A stretch of DNA of 64,000 nucleotides from Neospora caninum Liverpool (taxonomy: Eukaryota > Apicomplexa > Conoidasida > Eucoccidiorida > Sarcocystidae). Shown in pieces: positions 35,301 through 47,630 of this stretch. The translations under genes were made by a program, and so were the position numbers. Numbering within the stretch: the stretch's first letter is position 1; every line of letters begins with the position of its first letter. The stretch covers positions 651,920 through 715,919 of the forward strand of contig NC_018395.1 of the NCBI RefSeq assembly GCF_000208865.1, in the 5' to 3' direction. Under the pieces are notes generated by a model. It saw only the letters and a list, made by a program, of their open reading frames with translations, was not told the DNA's origin and made no database searches.

Positions 35301-36542
35301 CCGCCACATTTCCGCGGCCTCTTGCTCTCAGGCCAGCTTCTTTGTTTCTTCCGTCTCGTACCACCTCCAAATTCACGAGAGCCGAAGCAAGTAAATGGGA
35401 CGAAGAAATGTGTCATTCTCTTCTGCATCCAGTGCCTGCCTTGTCTCTCCCCCTCGCTCGCCTTTCTCGTAAATAGAGGCTGCAGGCACCTGAAGCCGAA
35501 CGCCGTTGGGAAACCAGCGAGTTCCGTGAAACGCGAGTAACCTGCAGCCGAAACTTCCCTCCCGGCGTTTTTGTATAGATCTCTTGCATCGGCGAGAGGG
35601 CGATGTTTCGCCCCGTGGCCTTTCCCTCTACGTTTTCTCGTTTGGCATCTCTGTCCCGTGCTCCGGCTGCGACAGGCGTGTAGGAGCAAACTTTTGGACA
35701 CTGAAAGTTGCGTGCCGATCCGTACAAGAAGAGTGGCTCTGAGCGCCCTTCTCATGTGTATGTACACTCCTGCAAGCATACCCCTTCGCTGTGCGTTTCT
35801 CTTGGAAGCGGTGTCTCGTGCAGGTTTTTCAGGACCGCGCAGTCACGGGTGATGATAGAAATCCATAGATTACGCCTTTCCTCGCTTGGCTGAACGTGGA
35901 TGCCGCCTTCTCGGGAAAGCGCGTGAGGCCTGTCCCTCTTTCGGCGTTTTTTTGTTTCCCTGTCGAGGCAGCCTTCTTAGAGCATTTCTGCGCGTTTTTT
36001 TGCGCTCGTGAAGAAGCCCCTCGCCGCCTGCAGCTCCGCGCAGCGCTAATATAGACCCTGTACACTTGGAGAAGACGTTTTTGATCCTCTCTTTGCGTGC
36101 CCTGATCTACTTCCCGCATTTCAAGACGATAGCTTGGAAACACACGCATTTGTCCCCGCCTAGTGGAGATCGACGCTTGTGGCGCTTGCCGAACTTTTCC
36201 TAGTCCAGAGCAGATCCCGTTCTGTATCCTTCGACCCTAGTTCCAAGTCGTTTTCCAACGGGTAGTGCCCTCCTTGCTGCGACAGTTCGCGCTTAGTAGC
36301 TTCAGACCTTTTACGGTGTAGTATTTGTTTTTCCCTTGGGTGCGTTTTTCCCATCGCCAGAGCGTCCTGGACTGTAGCGACACACGGCCTCGAGATCCGA
36401 AGGAACCTCGCAGAGAGTGTCCGTCTTTTTCTCTTTCCTCGCGGTAGATCTGTCTCTGCGAGGCCTTCTGCGTTTCCTCAAGTATCGCCACTGCCGCTCC
36501 TCTTTCCCTCGCTCCTTCGTGGCTGTCCACCGCCTCCACACC
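32329..36542. other. Divergent spacer between SEC61 gamma and the TBC1D23-like gene
   Basis: A 4.2 kb head-to-head interval that should contain both promoters. It includes a TA tract at 32521-32570, AT-rich sequence at 34160-34220 and TGCATGC at 34846-34852. The last 500 bases before 36543 are CT-rich, like the leaders of the other genes. Frames such as 34735-35376 (minus) and 33219-33923 (plus) have no recognisable domain and no splice partners. Confidence 0.45.
32521..32570. repeat. (TA)n microsatellite upstream of SEC61 gamma
   Basis: TA run followed by imperfect TATACATATG repeats. Confidence 0.88.
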
Positions 36543-39500
36543 ATGGAGAACTTCTTGAGTGCTTTCGAGCCCGTATCTCTCGACGACGAAGAGACTTCTT
36601 CTCTTGCTCAGGGGTTTGCGACTCCGCCGCGCCACGTCGCTTCTCCAGAGGCCTTCCCCCTGGGCGGCAAAGAACCCCTCCTGACTCTTGGCTCTTCGTG
36701 CCCACAGTTTTCTTCCGAGGCGTCTCCCCTTCCCACCCTTTCTGACTCTCCGCGCTTTCCTTCCTTCTCCCCTCCAGGCGACGCGGTTCCTGCCTGCGCC
36801 CACGAGCGGCCTACGAACAGCGAGGAGAATCTCACAGTGCTGCTCTCCGACGAGTTGCCTGGAAAGAAACGAGAGAGCGTCGCGCATGCACATTCCTCGA
36901 GAATGGGAAGAGGCGCACCTGGAAGTCAACAGGGGTCTTTGGAACATCTGGGGGACTTCGCCGACGTCGACTTCTTCCAAAACACCGGGGTCGCGGTCCC
37001 ACAGCGCGCTGCTGGCCCCAGCAGAGACAGTTCGAGCAGTTTCCACAGAGAAGAAGGCGCCGCGTCTTTCAGGCTGATGAGCGACTTTGCTTGCGCGAGT
37101 GTCTCTGGCGGCAGCCGGGCCGAGGGCACCTTTCCTGAGGCGAGCCAGAATGGCGTGCAGGGGCCTCTCTGTAAAATCAATGAACAGCGGAGACTGGTGT
37201 CTCGTGGGGATCTCAGCGCGCATGCATGCAACGGCGATACGGCCAAAGGCGAACGGCCCACGTCCCCGCGTGTGAATGTGCACAACGCCTGCGACAGCGA
37301 CTTCAAGATCAGCCATGAGTCGTCGATGGAAGATCTCCTCGGCTCCCCTTCCGACGGGGAGAAAAGAAAAGACAAGGAAGAGGCCGGAGACAAGCGAGAA
37401 GACGTGGACGAAGAGCAGGGACCGCAGCCAGTCGAAACTGGCGAAAACAAACACTTACCAGCCTCAAAGACACGTCACAGCACAGACAGCCGATGCTCCA
37501 CGGTGTCCTCTTCCTCGACGTGGGCACCGTCTTCCGCGTCCTCTCCTTCCCTTTCCGCACCGTCTTCCTCGTCTTCCGCTTCTCCCTCGTCGTCCCCCCC
37601 TCCCTCATCTACTTCCTCCTCTTCTTCCGCTTCTTCCTCGCCCCCTCCTTCCTCTCTCCCTCCTTCTTCTCCCCGTCCTTCTCCTTCTTCTCCCCCTTCT
37701 TCTTCTCCCCCTCCCTCTTCACCCCCTTCGTCTTCCCCACCCGCTGCGTCTTCGGCGTCCCCCTGGCTTTTTTCGGAAGGCGAGGACGAGACCGAAAGCT
37801 GCGAGGCTCATGCGAGCAAGCGTTCGGCTTATCTTCGAGCACGCGCCACGGGTTATGTGTCCAACGAGATGTGGTTCGAGTTGCTAGGTGTGAAGATAGG
37901 CTCAGCAGACGCAGAAGAGGACGAAGGTAAGTGATCCCTGCGCGGAAACACCTCTTGTCTTTCCTGTCTTCCGATACAGATGTCGAGGGACTCGAAGTGC
38001 AGATGCACACAGGAAACGGTGGCAAGCTTCAGGTATATATATATATGTATATATATACATATATATATGTATTTATACGCGTATATATATATATATATAT
38101 AGTACGCTTCCGTGTGGGTGTTTTGTATCGGGTGCTTTGATGGAGAAGAAAGGGACGTTCGCGGCTCTCCGTTTGTTTCCAGGACATGCGAGCCTTGCTG
38201 ACGACGCAGGTGCGTCGACCACGTTGAGTTCTTTCGAGCGCCAACTTTTGGATCAAGACGAGAGTCGACTTTTGAGACACCTAAATCCGTCCTTTTCTGT
38301 TTCGTCTTCATCCGCGCTCTCCGATAGTGAACGCCAAGAAATGACGATGCGGAGAGGGGTTCATGTCGAGGAAGAAGTCAGACGCGCCAGGCGCTTCGTG
38401 AAGCTGTACTGTCGGAAGTTCAGCTGTACATACACCCCGGGTATGTGTGCGATAAGAACACAGAAGAAGGAAGACACGGAGGGAGTATGTCCATGTGCGT
38501 CCGTACCAACACTTTTAAAATGTATCGAGATGGATACATACATGTATATATGCGTGCTGATATTTAGGCAGAAATATACATGTACATATATATATATATA
38601 TATGCCCACGTGTTATTTAATCGTGTTTGCATACAGGGGCGCGTATGCAGCGACGTATGAACAAGCGGCTACGTAGATCGATTGAAACAGTGTTCCGCGG
38701 TTTGTGAGATTTGTTTATCTTCAGGACTGCTTTTTCTCGCTCGCATCGTCCTGCGTTACTTCTCGAGGGCCACTTCCGAGCCTTCCTCTTCTTTTTCTAC
38801 TCCAGCTCTCCTGCATGCGCTGCACAGTTTCCGGTGTCGCTACACCCCGCGAGTTCTCGCGGAGCATTCTCGTGTGCAGGCGAAACACGCACGTCGTGCG
38901 GCTTCGCCCTCGGAAGGCGGCAGCAAGCGCTCGTCGCTGTCTTCCCTCGCCAGTCAGCGCGTTCGGTCCTGTGGAGGGCAGGAGGCAGAGGGCGTGCCGT
39001 GGGTGATTCTTGAAGAGGGTGAAAATTGTCAGCAAGACTCGCGTCGCAACCCGATTCCACCCGCGGTTTCTTCCCCGGTGGCAGCTGCCGCTCTCCCGCT
39101 GGAGATCCAGGACGAGAAGTCGCAGGACCGCGGAGACGGCGACTCACCTCCCTCGAGAGTCGACTCGGGCTCCTCGGCAGACGAGGATTTCCTCGAAGAC
39201 GTCCGCCTGGACGACGATATTCTGGCGACTCGGGCACACCTCAGCGACGCAGAGGGACGCGTGGAGTCACGGTCTCTGGCCCCGTCCTCTCTGAGCGTGA
39301 ACACCTCCCCCGTCTCGCTCGCCTCTTTGGGTCTCCCGGACGGCGCTGGCTCTTCTCTCGCGTCTCCGGAACGTGGAGAGGAGATTGGGACCGCAGCTGA
39401 GGACCGAGTGCGGAGACAGGCAGGCGATTACGGGAAACTGCTCGAGTCGCTGGTCGCCTATCACCTGCCGTTTCTCGGCAGGCACCTCCGCTCGCTGGGC

Positions 39501-42500
39501 CTCTCTCCGGAGAACTACGCCAGCCAACTACTCTCTTCTGCCTTCGCTTCCTGCTGCTACCCGCCGTGTGAGATCGACAGTGCGGACGGAAAGCGAGGCG
39601 AGCCTCAGAGCCACACACAGACGGAGAGCGAAGGCCCCAGCGCGCAGCCCGACTGTCTCTCCTTTCCTCTCCACAACGAGGGCCAGGGCGCGCCGCGAGA
39701 ACACCAAGTGCCGAGGCTGTGGGAGGTCTACGCGGCAGAAGTCTGTGTCCAGCAGATTTGGCGCTTTCTCGTTCTCGCAGGGGAACCTGCAGCGTAAGTC
39801 TCCTTTCGAAAAGGGGACGCACAAGAGTACTAAGCGAGACACAAGACTGTCTCGACGTCGAGCCGCGCAAATGCCTCCCCCCGCTCTCGTGTGCGGACAG
39901 GAAGCGACCGGGGAGATACGGCTGCAGTTCGCACTTCCCGTTCGCAGTTCTGACGCGCCACTAACCTTCGCCAGAGCTGTTGGCGACTTTTGCTCTAGCG
40001 CTTCTTCTTCTCCGTTCAGCTGTTTTCTCTTCCCGTCCGTTCGGCGGTTTTCTCTTCCCGTCCGTTCAGCGGTGTCTCCGGTGTCTCTTGATTGGGTCTC
40101 AGTGTGTATGTTTTGTTTTTGTTTTGTGTCTTCAGTCCCGCGCTCGTCCTCCTCGCGTTGTTGTCGCAGCAGGCAGCGGATCTTTCGTGTTCCTCGTCGC
40201 CGGCGGCCGCGGCTTCTCTGCTGGCTGCTCTCTCGCTGTCTGACGCGGAGGCTGACTTCGGTCCAGGCGTGCATGCGGGCGTCCAGTCTCTCTACACCTC
40301 GAGACGGGCGGCAGAGGTTGCAGTTTCGCGTCTCCCTTCCGCGCTCTCCGGGGAACTCGCCCCCGCGGAGCTGCCTTCTTCGCTGTCTGTTTCTTCGCGA
40401 GAAGGCCTCGCAACGGCCTTCCGCCTGTGGCACGTGGCGGCGCTCTACGGCGTCCAGACACCGCGCTCGTTCAGCCTGCGGCTGTCGAGTTTTGAGCGCG
40501 CGGAGGAAGGCAGCGCAGAGCAGGCAGATGCAGCGAGTTCTTCCTGCGCGCCTTCTACGGAGGAGCTTTCAAAGACGCCAGGCGACGACGAGGCGCCGGA
40601 TTCGGGAGAAGCGAGAGGGTCGACACGAGAGCCGGCTCTGGAGGCGCAGGGTGCGTCTTCCCTCAAGGCCTTCGGCGTGTCTGCGCCCGAGTCGAGAGAC
40701 AAGAGACTCGAGTCTCCGCTCGCGTCTGGGCCGCAGCCGGTCATGGCCTTCGAGGCCCACGACCTGGTCCAGGCTTTGAAGGAGAGTGCCCGAATAAAGT
40801 GCGAGTACCTCGGCCTTCTTCAGGAGAACGCGCGGATGCAGGAGCGGTCGGCAGACGGGGAAAGACCAGCGGATCTCCTGGTCCCTGAGAACTTCCTTCT
40901 CGCGCACTGGCCGCCGTCGGTGATTGGGATCGACGTTCTCTTTCCAGCGCTGGCACTTGCCGCGCACCTCGCGCGAGCGAGCGAGGCGGGTCGCGAGAAA
41001 TCGACGGATTCGACTTGCCAGTTGGCCGCGTTGCAGGCGGTGCCCGCTGGGTGTCCCGTCCTCCGCATGTCGGTGTGTCTCTCGACGCTGCTGGACGTCT
41101 TTGCGTTCGTCTTGGAAGCATGGACAATGACGCTGATCGACTGTCGAACACTCGAAGAGGTCGAGAGGAGCGGATTCGTGAGACTCGCGCAGGCAGTCCT
41201 CATCGACGGCCAAGTGCTCAGGCGAGCTGCGCGCACGGACGCGTCGGTCGCCGCGTCCTCTCGAGCGGTCGGAGACGCCACGGCGCAACTCGAGAGAGAT
41301 CGCCTCGAGGACGGCGGAGCAGCGAGCGCAGCGGAGGAAGACGCACCCCCTGGGGATCAGCGCGCGACCCGCGAGGGGAACTCGCGCTCTTTCCTCGAAG
41401 CTTCCGGCCTGAAGACGCTGCTGGCGAAAACGCGCTCGTCGGCCTTCCTCGGGAGGTCGCCGGAGAGCCTCGAGGGTGCACTGCAATTTGCGCAGAAAGA
41501 GACAGACGCCGAGGGCGACGAGGAACTCGAACACTTGCTCCTCAAGTGCGAGGTCGCGAGAGGGAAACCCCTGACAGTCCTCGGAGACGACGCGGGCTTG
41601 CCAGAGAAGGAAACGGAAGACTGCGCATGCATTCTCTCACGTCTCCTTATTGAGAACCAATTCGGACGCGTCTCCTGCCTCGTCGGCGGATGGCCCGGTA
41701 GGTTTCGAGGCTTCCTTCCGACTTCTTCTCGTTTCGTTGGTACCTTTCGCGCAACAATCTCCGTAAAACGGGGAACCTGCCTCGCTTTTCTGCATACTCC
41801 CCGCGCCGTTCGAGAGGTCGTTGCCTCGTCGCCGGCGACTCGGCGAGGGCGTTTCGCCTCTGACGTGGCGTCATCGGGAGAAGAGGAAGGGATATGTCGC
41901 GACCCTGCGACGAAACAGCCCCCCTCCCCCCCCCCCTTCGCCTCTTTTTGTCCGTGGATGCTTCCCTTTTCTGCAGCTTGTTGCTTCATCTTGTCTCTCC
42001 ATCTCTTTCCAGCTTCGTCTCTCCGCTGTCTCTTTCTCTGCCTTCTCAGCGCTGGTGGCAGCTATTGACCGCGCCGAGCTCTCATCTCAGCTTCTCACGG
42101 AGGGCCTTGTCTCCTGTTCCGCCGCGGGCGCTGCCCTACGGTTTTCCGACGCCTCCAACGCAGCCGCAGGGGCTGCGGCTGCGCTCCAAGAATGGGGCTC
42201 TAAGGCGAAGGAAAAGGCGCGAGGTTGGGTTCAGGCCTCGGCTTCGAAAACGCAGTCCCTTCCACTCAAATGGTCCGTGGTGACTCGCGCGCCTCTCTCT
42301 CTCTCAGTGCAGGAAAATGCCGTGCACTCGTCGCGTCTCTCCTTGGCAGCATGCAGATTCTAACACACTCTCGCCACCGTCGGTATACATATATATACAT
42401 GTATGTACCTATGCAGATGTATGTACTGTATATATATGTATATGTAGATATATGTATAGATTTGCCCGTGTTCTGGTTGGACCTCGCTCAGCATGTTTTC

Positions 42501-44369
42501 GCTCGCGCCTGCTCGTGGATTGTCGGCGCATGCCTGTTGGTGTTTCTGTTGATAAAACCCGGGTATGTGTGGTTGCCGCTCAACGCGAGTCGCTCTGCAC
42601 ACACATATAGGTGCGTTGTGGCACGTGCTTTCCGCATTTTTCGCCGTTTCCGGGTTCTTTGTGGACGCAATCTTCCTGGCGCAGGCAAACGTTTCGGAAG
42701 TCCCAGGCGGCGTCTTCTACCGACGGGTCTGCAGATATTGACGGCGCGAAGGAAGCAGCGCCGCATGCAGAAGACGCCGGCGACGCTGACTCGGCTCCAG
42801 ACAAGGACGAGCGTGGGGGAGAGAACGCGGCTGAGAAAGAGCAGGAGATTCCTCCGGCGGCATCGTCTTCCTCTCGTCCTCTCGAAGAGATGAAGAACCA
42901 AGCTGCAAATATGAAGGCTGCCGCAGTAACCCTCTTCTCTCAACTCTGGACGAAACCGCCGTCCTCCAACGACACCATCGACCTTCCTTCCTCTTCGTCC
43001 TCCTCTTCCTCTTCTTCTGCTTCTCGGTTTTCCGCTCTGTTGCGAGGCGAGGGCGGCGTCCAGGAAGGGTTCTTGAAGGCGCGTGAGGCTGTGGCGGGGG
43101 AAGAAGGGGAGACGGCAGAGACCCGAGATGGCGAGAAGAGCGATGCACCCGATGCGGAGGCTGTCTGTCCGGGTTCTGTCTCGCAGGCACCGTCTGTAAA
43201 AGAGGAAAGGAAAGTCTCAGTCGAATCAACCTCTCGAAACGTCTCTCCTTCCTCTTCCGCCTCTCCTTCCTCTTCTTCGTCTTCTTCGGCTATCGGGCCT
43301 TCCGAGCGAGAAGGAACCTGGACCCCGGAGTCTACGGGCGAACCGACTCGGCGAGAGAAGGTTTTGTCTTCGCTTCTTTCCTCGACTTTGGGCGGCGCCG
43401 AGTACGTGAAGAGAAACTCACTCAAGTGGAAAGACAGTCTCAAAAACATAAACTTGTCGCGGGCCTTCCAGGCTACACAGTCCGACGCAGCAGGGGAGAA
43501 GCACGAAGGCGAGAGAAGTCTCGCAGGCGTTCTAGGCGCCTTGGCGGCAGAGGGCAAGAGAGAGAAGAGTCCGAGCTGCGAGCCGTCGAATCCAGAGACC
43601 GACAGAACCAGCAAGGCGAGTCGAGAAAGCTTGCGACAACACGGATCCTTCGAAGAAGACAGAGACCGATCGAGGATCCTCGGATACGAGGAAGCGACAG
43701 GAGCCTTCGAAGTCCTCGGTGACGTACGGTCAGGACTCGCCGACGTCGCCAGACTCGGAGAAGCTGGCCTTCTCGCCAGTGACGCCGACGCGGTGAGCAG
43801 CCCGACCTTTTCACCCTCAAAGAGAAAAAGAAAGACATATACATATATGAATATATGCATGTATGCGCGACTGTGTTCGTTTTTGTCCAATATGCGTTTG
43901 CAAGTAAGGATGGGTGCATATATATATATATATATAAAAACACATAAATATAAATATATAAATAAATATATAAATACATATATGTAAATACATATATACA
44001 CATATATATATATATATATATATATCAGTTGGTATGTATACGACGGTCTGTGTCGGAGGGGCGCGTTTCTGTTCTGAATTTTCGTGGGGGGAGGCTGGAA
44101 CTGTGTTTTTTTCTCTGTGGCCTGCATGCGTCTTTCGCCGTTTGTGAGGCGTGATCGACGCAGGAAGACGGCGTCTTTGAAATTGGCGATGATGAGGAAA
44201 GTGAGTTCAAATCAGGCTTTTCGTTGACTCGCCTTGATGCTCGCCCCTTCCCCGCTCCAAGAAAGAGGCATCCTGAGGAGATGCATGCAGCCACACAGCG
44301 TCGCTGTCTCTGCTAGCATGCGTGGACACGTATCTCATCCTCTCTAAATAGATACCTAGAGATATACAC

Positions 44370-44407
<38 letters not shown>

Positions 44408-47400
44408 TTGCACGTGTTTGTGTGCGTATGTCTTCAAATGTATCCATCGGGAGATAGATGGCTAAATGTCGATGGAGAGTGTTCGTGTGTGTGCATATTC
44501 AAGTCACCTTGTGCATGCGTGGATGTCGCCATTTCCACTCTCTCCTGTTCTCTCCGCGCGTCTTTCTGCGACTCCATCTCCCCCTTCCATCGAGCAAAGC
44601 GCGCGTCTTCTCGCCTCCCTCCTTTTGGTGGCTTTTGCACCATCGTTTCGTCGGCTTTTGCCAGAACAGGCGCTCTCTCTGTGTTTCTCTTCTTGGCCTC
44701 GCTCGTCTCGCTCTCGAGTTTTCGTCCTCTCTGCGTCACCTGCGTCCATGTTTCTTTGCCTTACCTGCAGTTGAAAATCGTGGCGCGAATGGAGGCTTCG
44801 GACCCGTCGAGCGCGTAGGCACCGACGCCGGCCAGGACCTCATGCTCATGATGAAGAAATATGAAATGTACATCCAGGTAAACGAGAAAAAAAGGTGTCG
44901 AACGAAGCAAAGAGAATAGGCGGACATCAACCGTAATCCTCTTTTCAGGCATCTGCCAATGCATATATATATATATATATATATATATACATGGTTCCAA
45001 AATAGATGTGTGTATCTACATACGCACGGGTAGGCATATATATATATATATACTTTCACATTCGTATATGTATGTGTAGTATCTCTGTGCATACATATAT
45101 ATTTACAGATATGCATGTTAAACTCTTCATGCATATGTATTTTTAGTGTATATGCAGAAATGCAGAGGGCGAGGCCCCATTCGAGAGCAGAGTTTTGTTT
45201 TTGAACGTTCTTAGGAAATTCAGCGCCTGCAGAAAGGATCGATCATCGACCTCGTCGAGGTTCAAAAGCAGATCGGCGATCTCCAGGTGAGCACCCAGTG
45301 TCTCGCTGTGCCTTTTTTCTGGTCTCATTTACCAGCTGTTTCTCGGTGTTTGCCCCGTTGGCTCCCCTTTATCCCTGCGAAAAGTTCCTGCACGAAGTCC
45401 TTGCGGAGTCTCCTCTCGCCTTGGAAATCGGGGGGTGAACGCGCACACCCGTGCTTTCCGCTCTCGGTCCTTTTTTTAGATTTTCGAGGGCCTGAAACTT
45501 CGGCCGATCAAGCCTCGGTGGAGCTTCACGCTCGCCGAGGGCGTCGTCACAAAGAGCGCCGAGAAGAAGTCGCTTCGCTGGCTGCTCCTGACACTGCATC
45601 AGCTGATTGTTTTGGAGCCGCACTGCTCGGAGAAGGGAGACGAGAAGGACGAACAAGAATCCGAAGGTGAGAGAGAATGCACTCTTCTTCGCAGGCGGAG
45701 AGAAAGGCAGGCGGAGAAAAGAGGAAACCAGCAAGGTGCGTCGGTCTCGCTGACGTCCCTTCCGTTGCCTGAGAGACGGCGAACTTTGATCTCTCTGAGC
45801 CGTCGAGCGGTCCTCTCTAGCGTCTGCGTCGTCTTCCTTTTTGGCGACGTCTGCTCTCCTTTTCTCTCTCCCGTTTTCTCGTCTTTCCTCGCCGTGAGCC
45901 GCTTCGCTTTTGGGTCTCTCGCCGTCTGAGTGCGCGGAGCGCGTCCGTTTGCATTTGTTTTCTCCTTCAGGTTCCCCGGCCGATCGGAGTCCAGAGAATG
46001 CGCCTCCTTCGACGTCGCCTCCGCCCTCGATCTCGTCGCTCTGCTCTGAAAACGGAGACGCCGAGAGGGACGGGCGGTCGCTGCTTCAGCCTCGCACCGG
46101 CTCGGCCTCGTTCTCGGGAGTCGCAAAGTGGTCTGGGCAGTGGAGGAGTGCGGTTCTCTCTTTCGGCGAAAAGGCCAAAGACGCGTTTCAACACAACGCC
46201 GTCGTCGAACAACTCTCCCTGCAGCGTGCAGGTGAGACACGCGAAAAGAGCCGGGAAGCGGCGGCACTCTCACGGGGGCTGCAAAACCTCGTTTGCAGGC
46301 CTCGATGCCGCCAATTCTTGCTCCAAACCAGACAGACGCGATGGTCCACGGGCATGGGGAAACCTAGGGGATCTACGGGTGTGGACACAGGCTCGATGTA
46401 CGGGGAGAGAAGGCCGTTGCATGCGGCGTGGACTGCATGCTCGAGGCTCTCCGCGAGTGGGCGTGTGCGTCTCTCGGTCGCAGGGACTGACAACGGCGGA
46501 GCTCCGACCTTCGAGACCATCACGGGAGTCATCACCCTGCCGCATGCAACTTCTAGGAGAGGCGAAGGATTTCCCACAGTCTGTTGGTGAGCACTAAGGC
46601 GCGGAAAGGAGAGAGAGAAGTTCTTCTAGAGAAGCGGACGAGCGCAAAGAGAGCGAAAGAGAGAAAGAGAAGAAGGAGAAAGGACGAGAAGAGGAAAGAG
46701 AAGAAGGAAGAGGGAAAGGAAGAGAAAAAGGTGACAAGCAGAAGACGACTGAAACATACCGTTTGTGTGTTGTGTTCTCGGCCGCAAACCCTAAACGAGC
46801 ACAGCATGCGTTTCAACTTAAATCCATTCACTTTCTTCTGTCAAGACCATGCCCGACTTCCTGCTCTCTCTTTGTAGCCGTCTTTCCTGTCTGGGTGTCG
46901 ATCCTTTCTTTGGAAGATCCAGTGCGTTTCGCGTTTTATTTTTCAGCCGCCCCTTTTTTGCCGTGCTTTCCTTTTCAGCAAGGCGCGCGTGAAGAGCAAT
47001 CACCGACTCAGCGATCTGCAGAAGGCTCTCCACTTCCCTGACGATGCACATCGTCTTTCGCTGGTTTTCTGCAATGGAAAAAGTAACTCGTACGAGATCC
47101 TCGCGCGTTCGGCCTTTCTCGAGGCCATCCAGAATCGCCTCGCGTCTCTCAACATCGGTGAGCTCCGCCTGTCCTTTCGTGGGAGTGTTCGCTGCGGAGA
47201 AGCCGCACTTGGCGAATCTCGCTCCTTCTGTTTTAGCTTCCGTACCGCGGTCTCGTCTTCCTAAACTCCCGTCTATCTCCTGCTCCCTCTGGGCACTTCA
47301 CAGTTTCTCGTGGTCTACACAGAACAGATATGGAATCGCGCACATCTGCGCAAATCCGTATTCATATATCTTTCTATCTTATATACAGATACATATTCCA

Positions 47401-47630
47401 TTCTTTGGGCCAGTTAGAAGTAACTACAGAGACATATTCATTCCAGTATCTGTGTACATCCATATATATATATATATATATATGTATATCTGTTTATGTG
47501 TCATATCCATATTCATCTCTTTCTCTCTTTATGTATATGCATCGGCATAGCTGTGCATTTGTTTGCTTTCGAGTTTTATTGGGCGCCGCGTTTGCGTGGT
47601 TTTGGGGTCTCAGATGTTAGCAGTGCGTAG
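36543..47630 (+). CDS. TBC1D23: TBC1D23-like protein (TBC, rhodanese-like and PH-like domains)
   Basis: TBC1D23 bridges golgin-bearing vesicles to the WASH complex at the trans-Golgi. Exons: 36543-37926, 38183-38440, 38725-39793, 40136-41697, 42050-42272, 42685-43792, 44164-44200, 44771-44877, 45215-45286, 45480-45666, 45971-46231, 46484-46586, 46979-47157 and a short terminal exon ending near 47630. Phases sum to 2,188 codons plus stop. The TBC domain begins near residue 430 (MWFELLGV), includes FVKLYCRKFSCTYTPGLLFL and ends near IWRFLVLAGEPAAPALVLLA, with a long insertion. The catalytic Arg and Gln fingers are not seen; TPG stands where YxQ is expected, as in inactive TBC1D23. The rhodanese-like domain runs from MTLIDCRTLEEVE (about residue 1235) to FGRVSCLVGGW and lacks the CxxGxR active loop. 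After Ser-rich linkers, exons 10-13 give a PH-like fold. The last exon is the least certain part. Confidence 0.86.
37490..37765 (+). repeat. Ser/Pro homopolymer-coding tract in TBC1D23-like exon 1
   Basis: TCC/TCT/CCC-rich sequence encoding alternating Ser and Pro runs, about 90 residues long, just before the TBC domain. Another shorter Ser run is coded at 42985-43025 and a third at 43245-43290. The pure C/T composition explains long open frames in the other two frames. Confidence 0.85.
38034..38101. repeat. (TA)n microsatellite in TBC1D23-like intron 1
   Basis: Imperfect TA run with TATG and CG interruptions, about 110 bases after the exon 1 donor. A smaller one lies at 38583-38602 in intron 2. 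Confidence 0.88.
42386..42465. repeat. TA-rich microsatellite in TBC1D23-like intron 5
   Basis: TATATACATG-type repeats between exons ending 42272 and starting 42685. Confidence 0.85.
43918..44026. repeat. TA/TAAA microsatellite in TBC1D23-like intron 6
   Basis: A TA run, then AAATATA and ACATA units, then a second TA run. Confidence 0.88.
44374..44406. repeat. (TA)n microsatellite in TBC1D23-like intron 7
   Basis: Nearly perfect TA run between the tiny exon at 44164-44200 and the exon at 44771. Confidence 0.9.
44960..45055. repeat. Two (TA)n microsatellites in TBC1D23-like intron 8
   Basis: TA runs at about 44960-44990 and 45034-45055. Confidence 0.88.
46590..46740 (+). repeat. Polypurine tract in TBC1D23-like intron 12
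   Basis: GAGAAA/GGAAGA-rich stretch directly after the donor at 46587. Unusually, the sense strand of this intron is purine-rich. Confidence 0.75.
47461..47486. repeat. (TA)n microsatellite in the last TBC1D23-like intron
   Basis: Short TA run between the exon ending at 47157 and the proposed terminal exon at 47614. Confidence 0.88.

Noticed and set aside
34735..35376. 213-codon basic minus-strand frame
   Set aside because: Overlaps an equally long plus-strand frame, no recognisable family; likely chance in a stop-poor region.
46300..46586. Longer version of TBC1D23-like exon 12 using the acceptor at 46299
   Set aside because: It is open but ends in phase 1, which cannot join the well-supported exon at 46979 without a stop codon.
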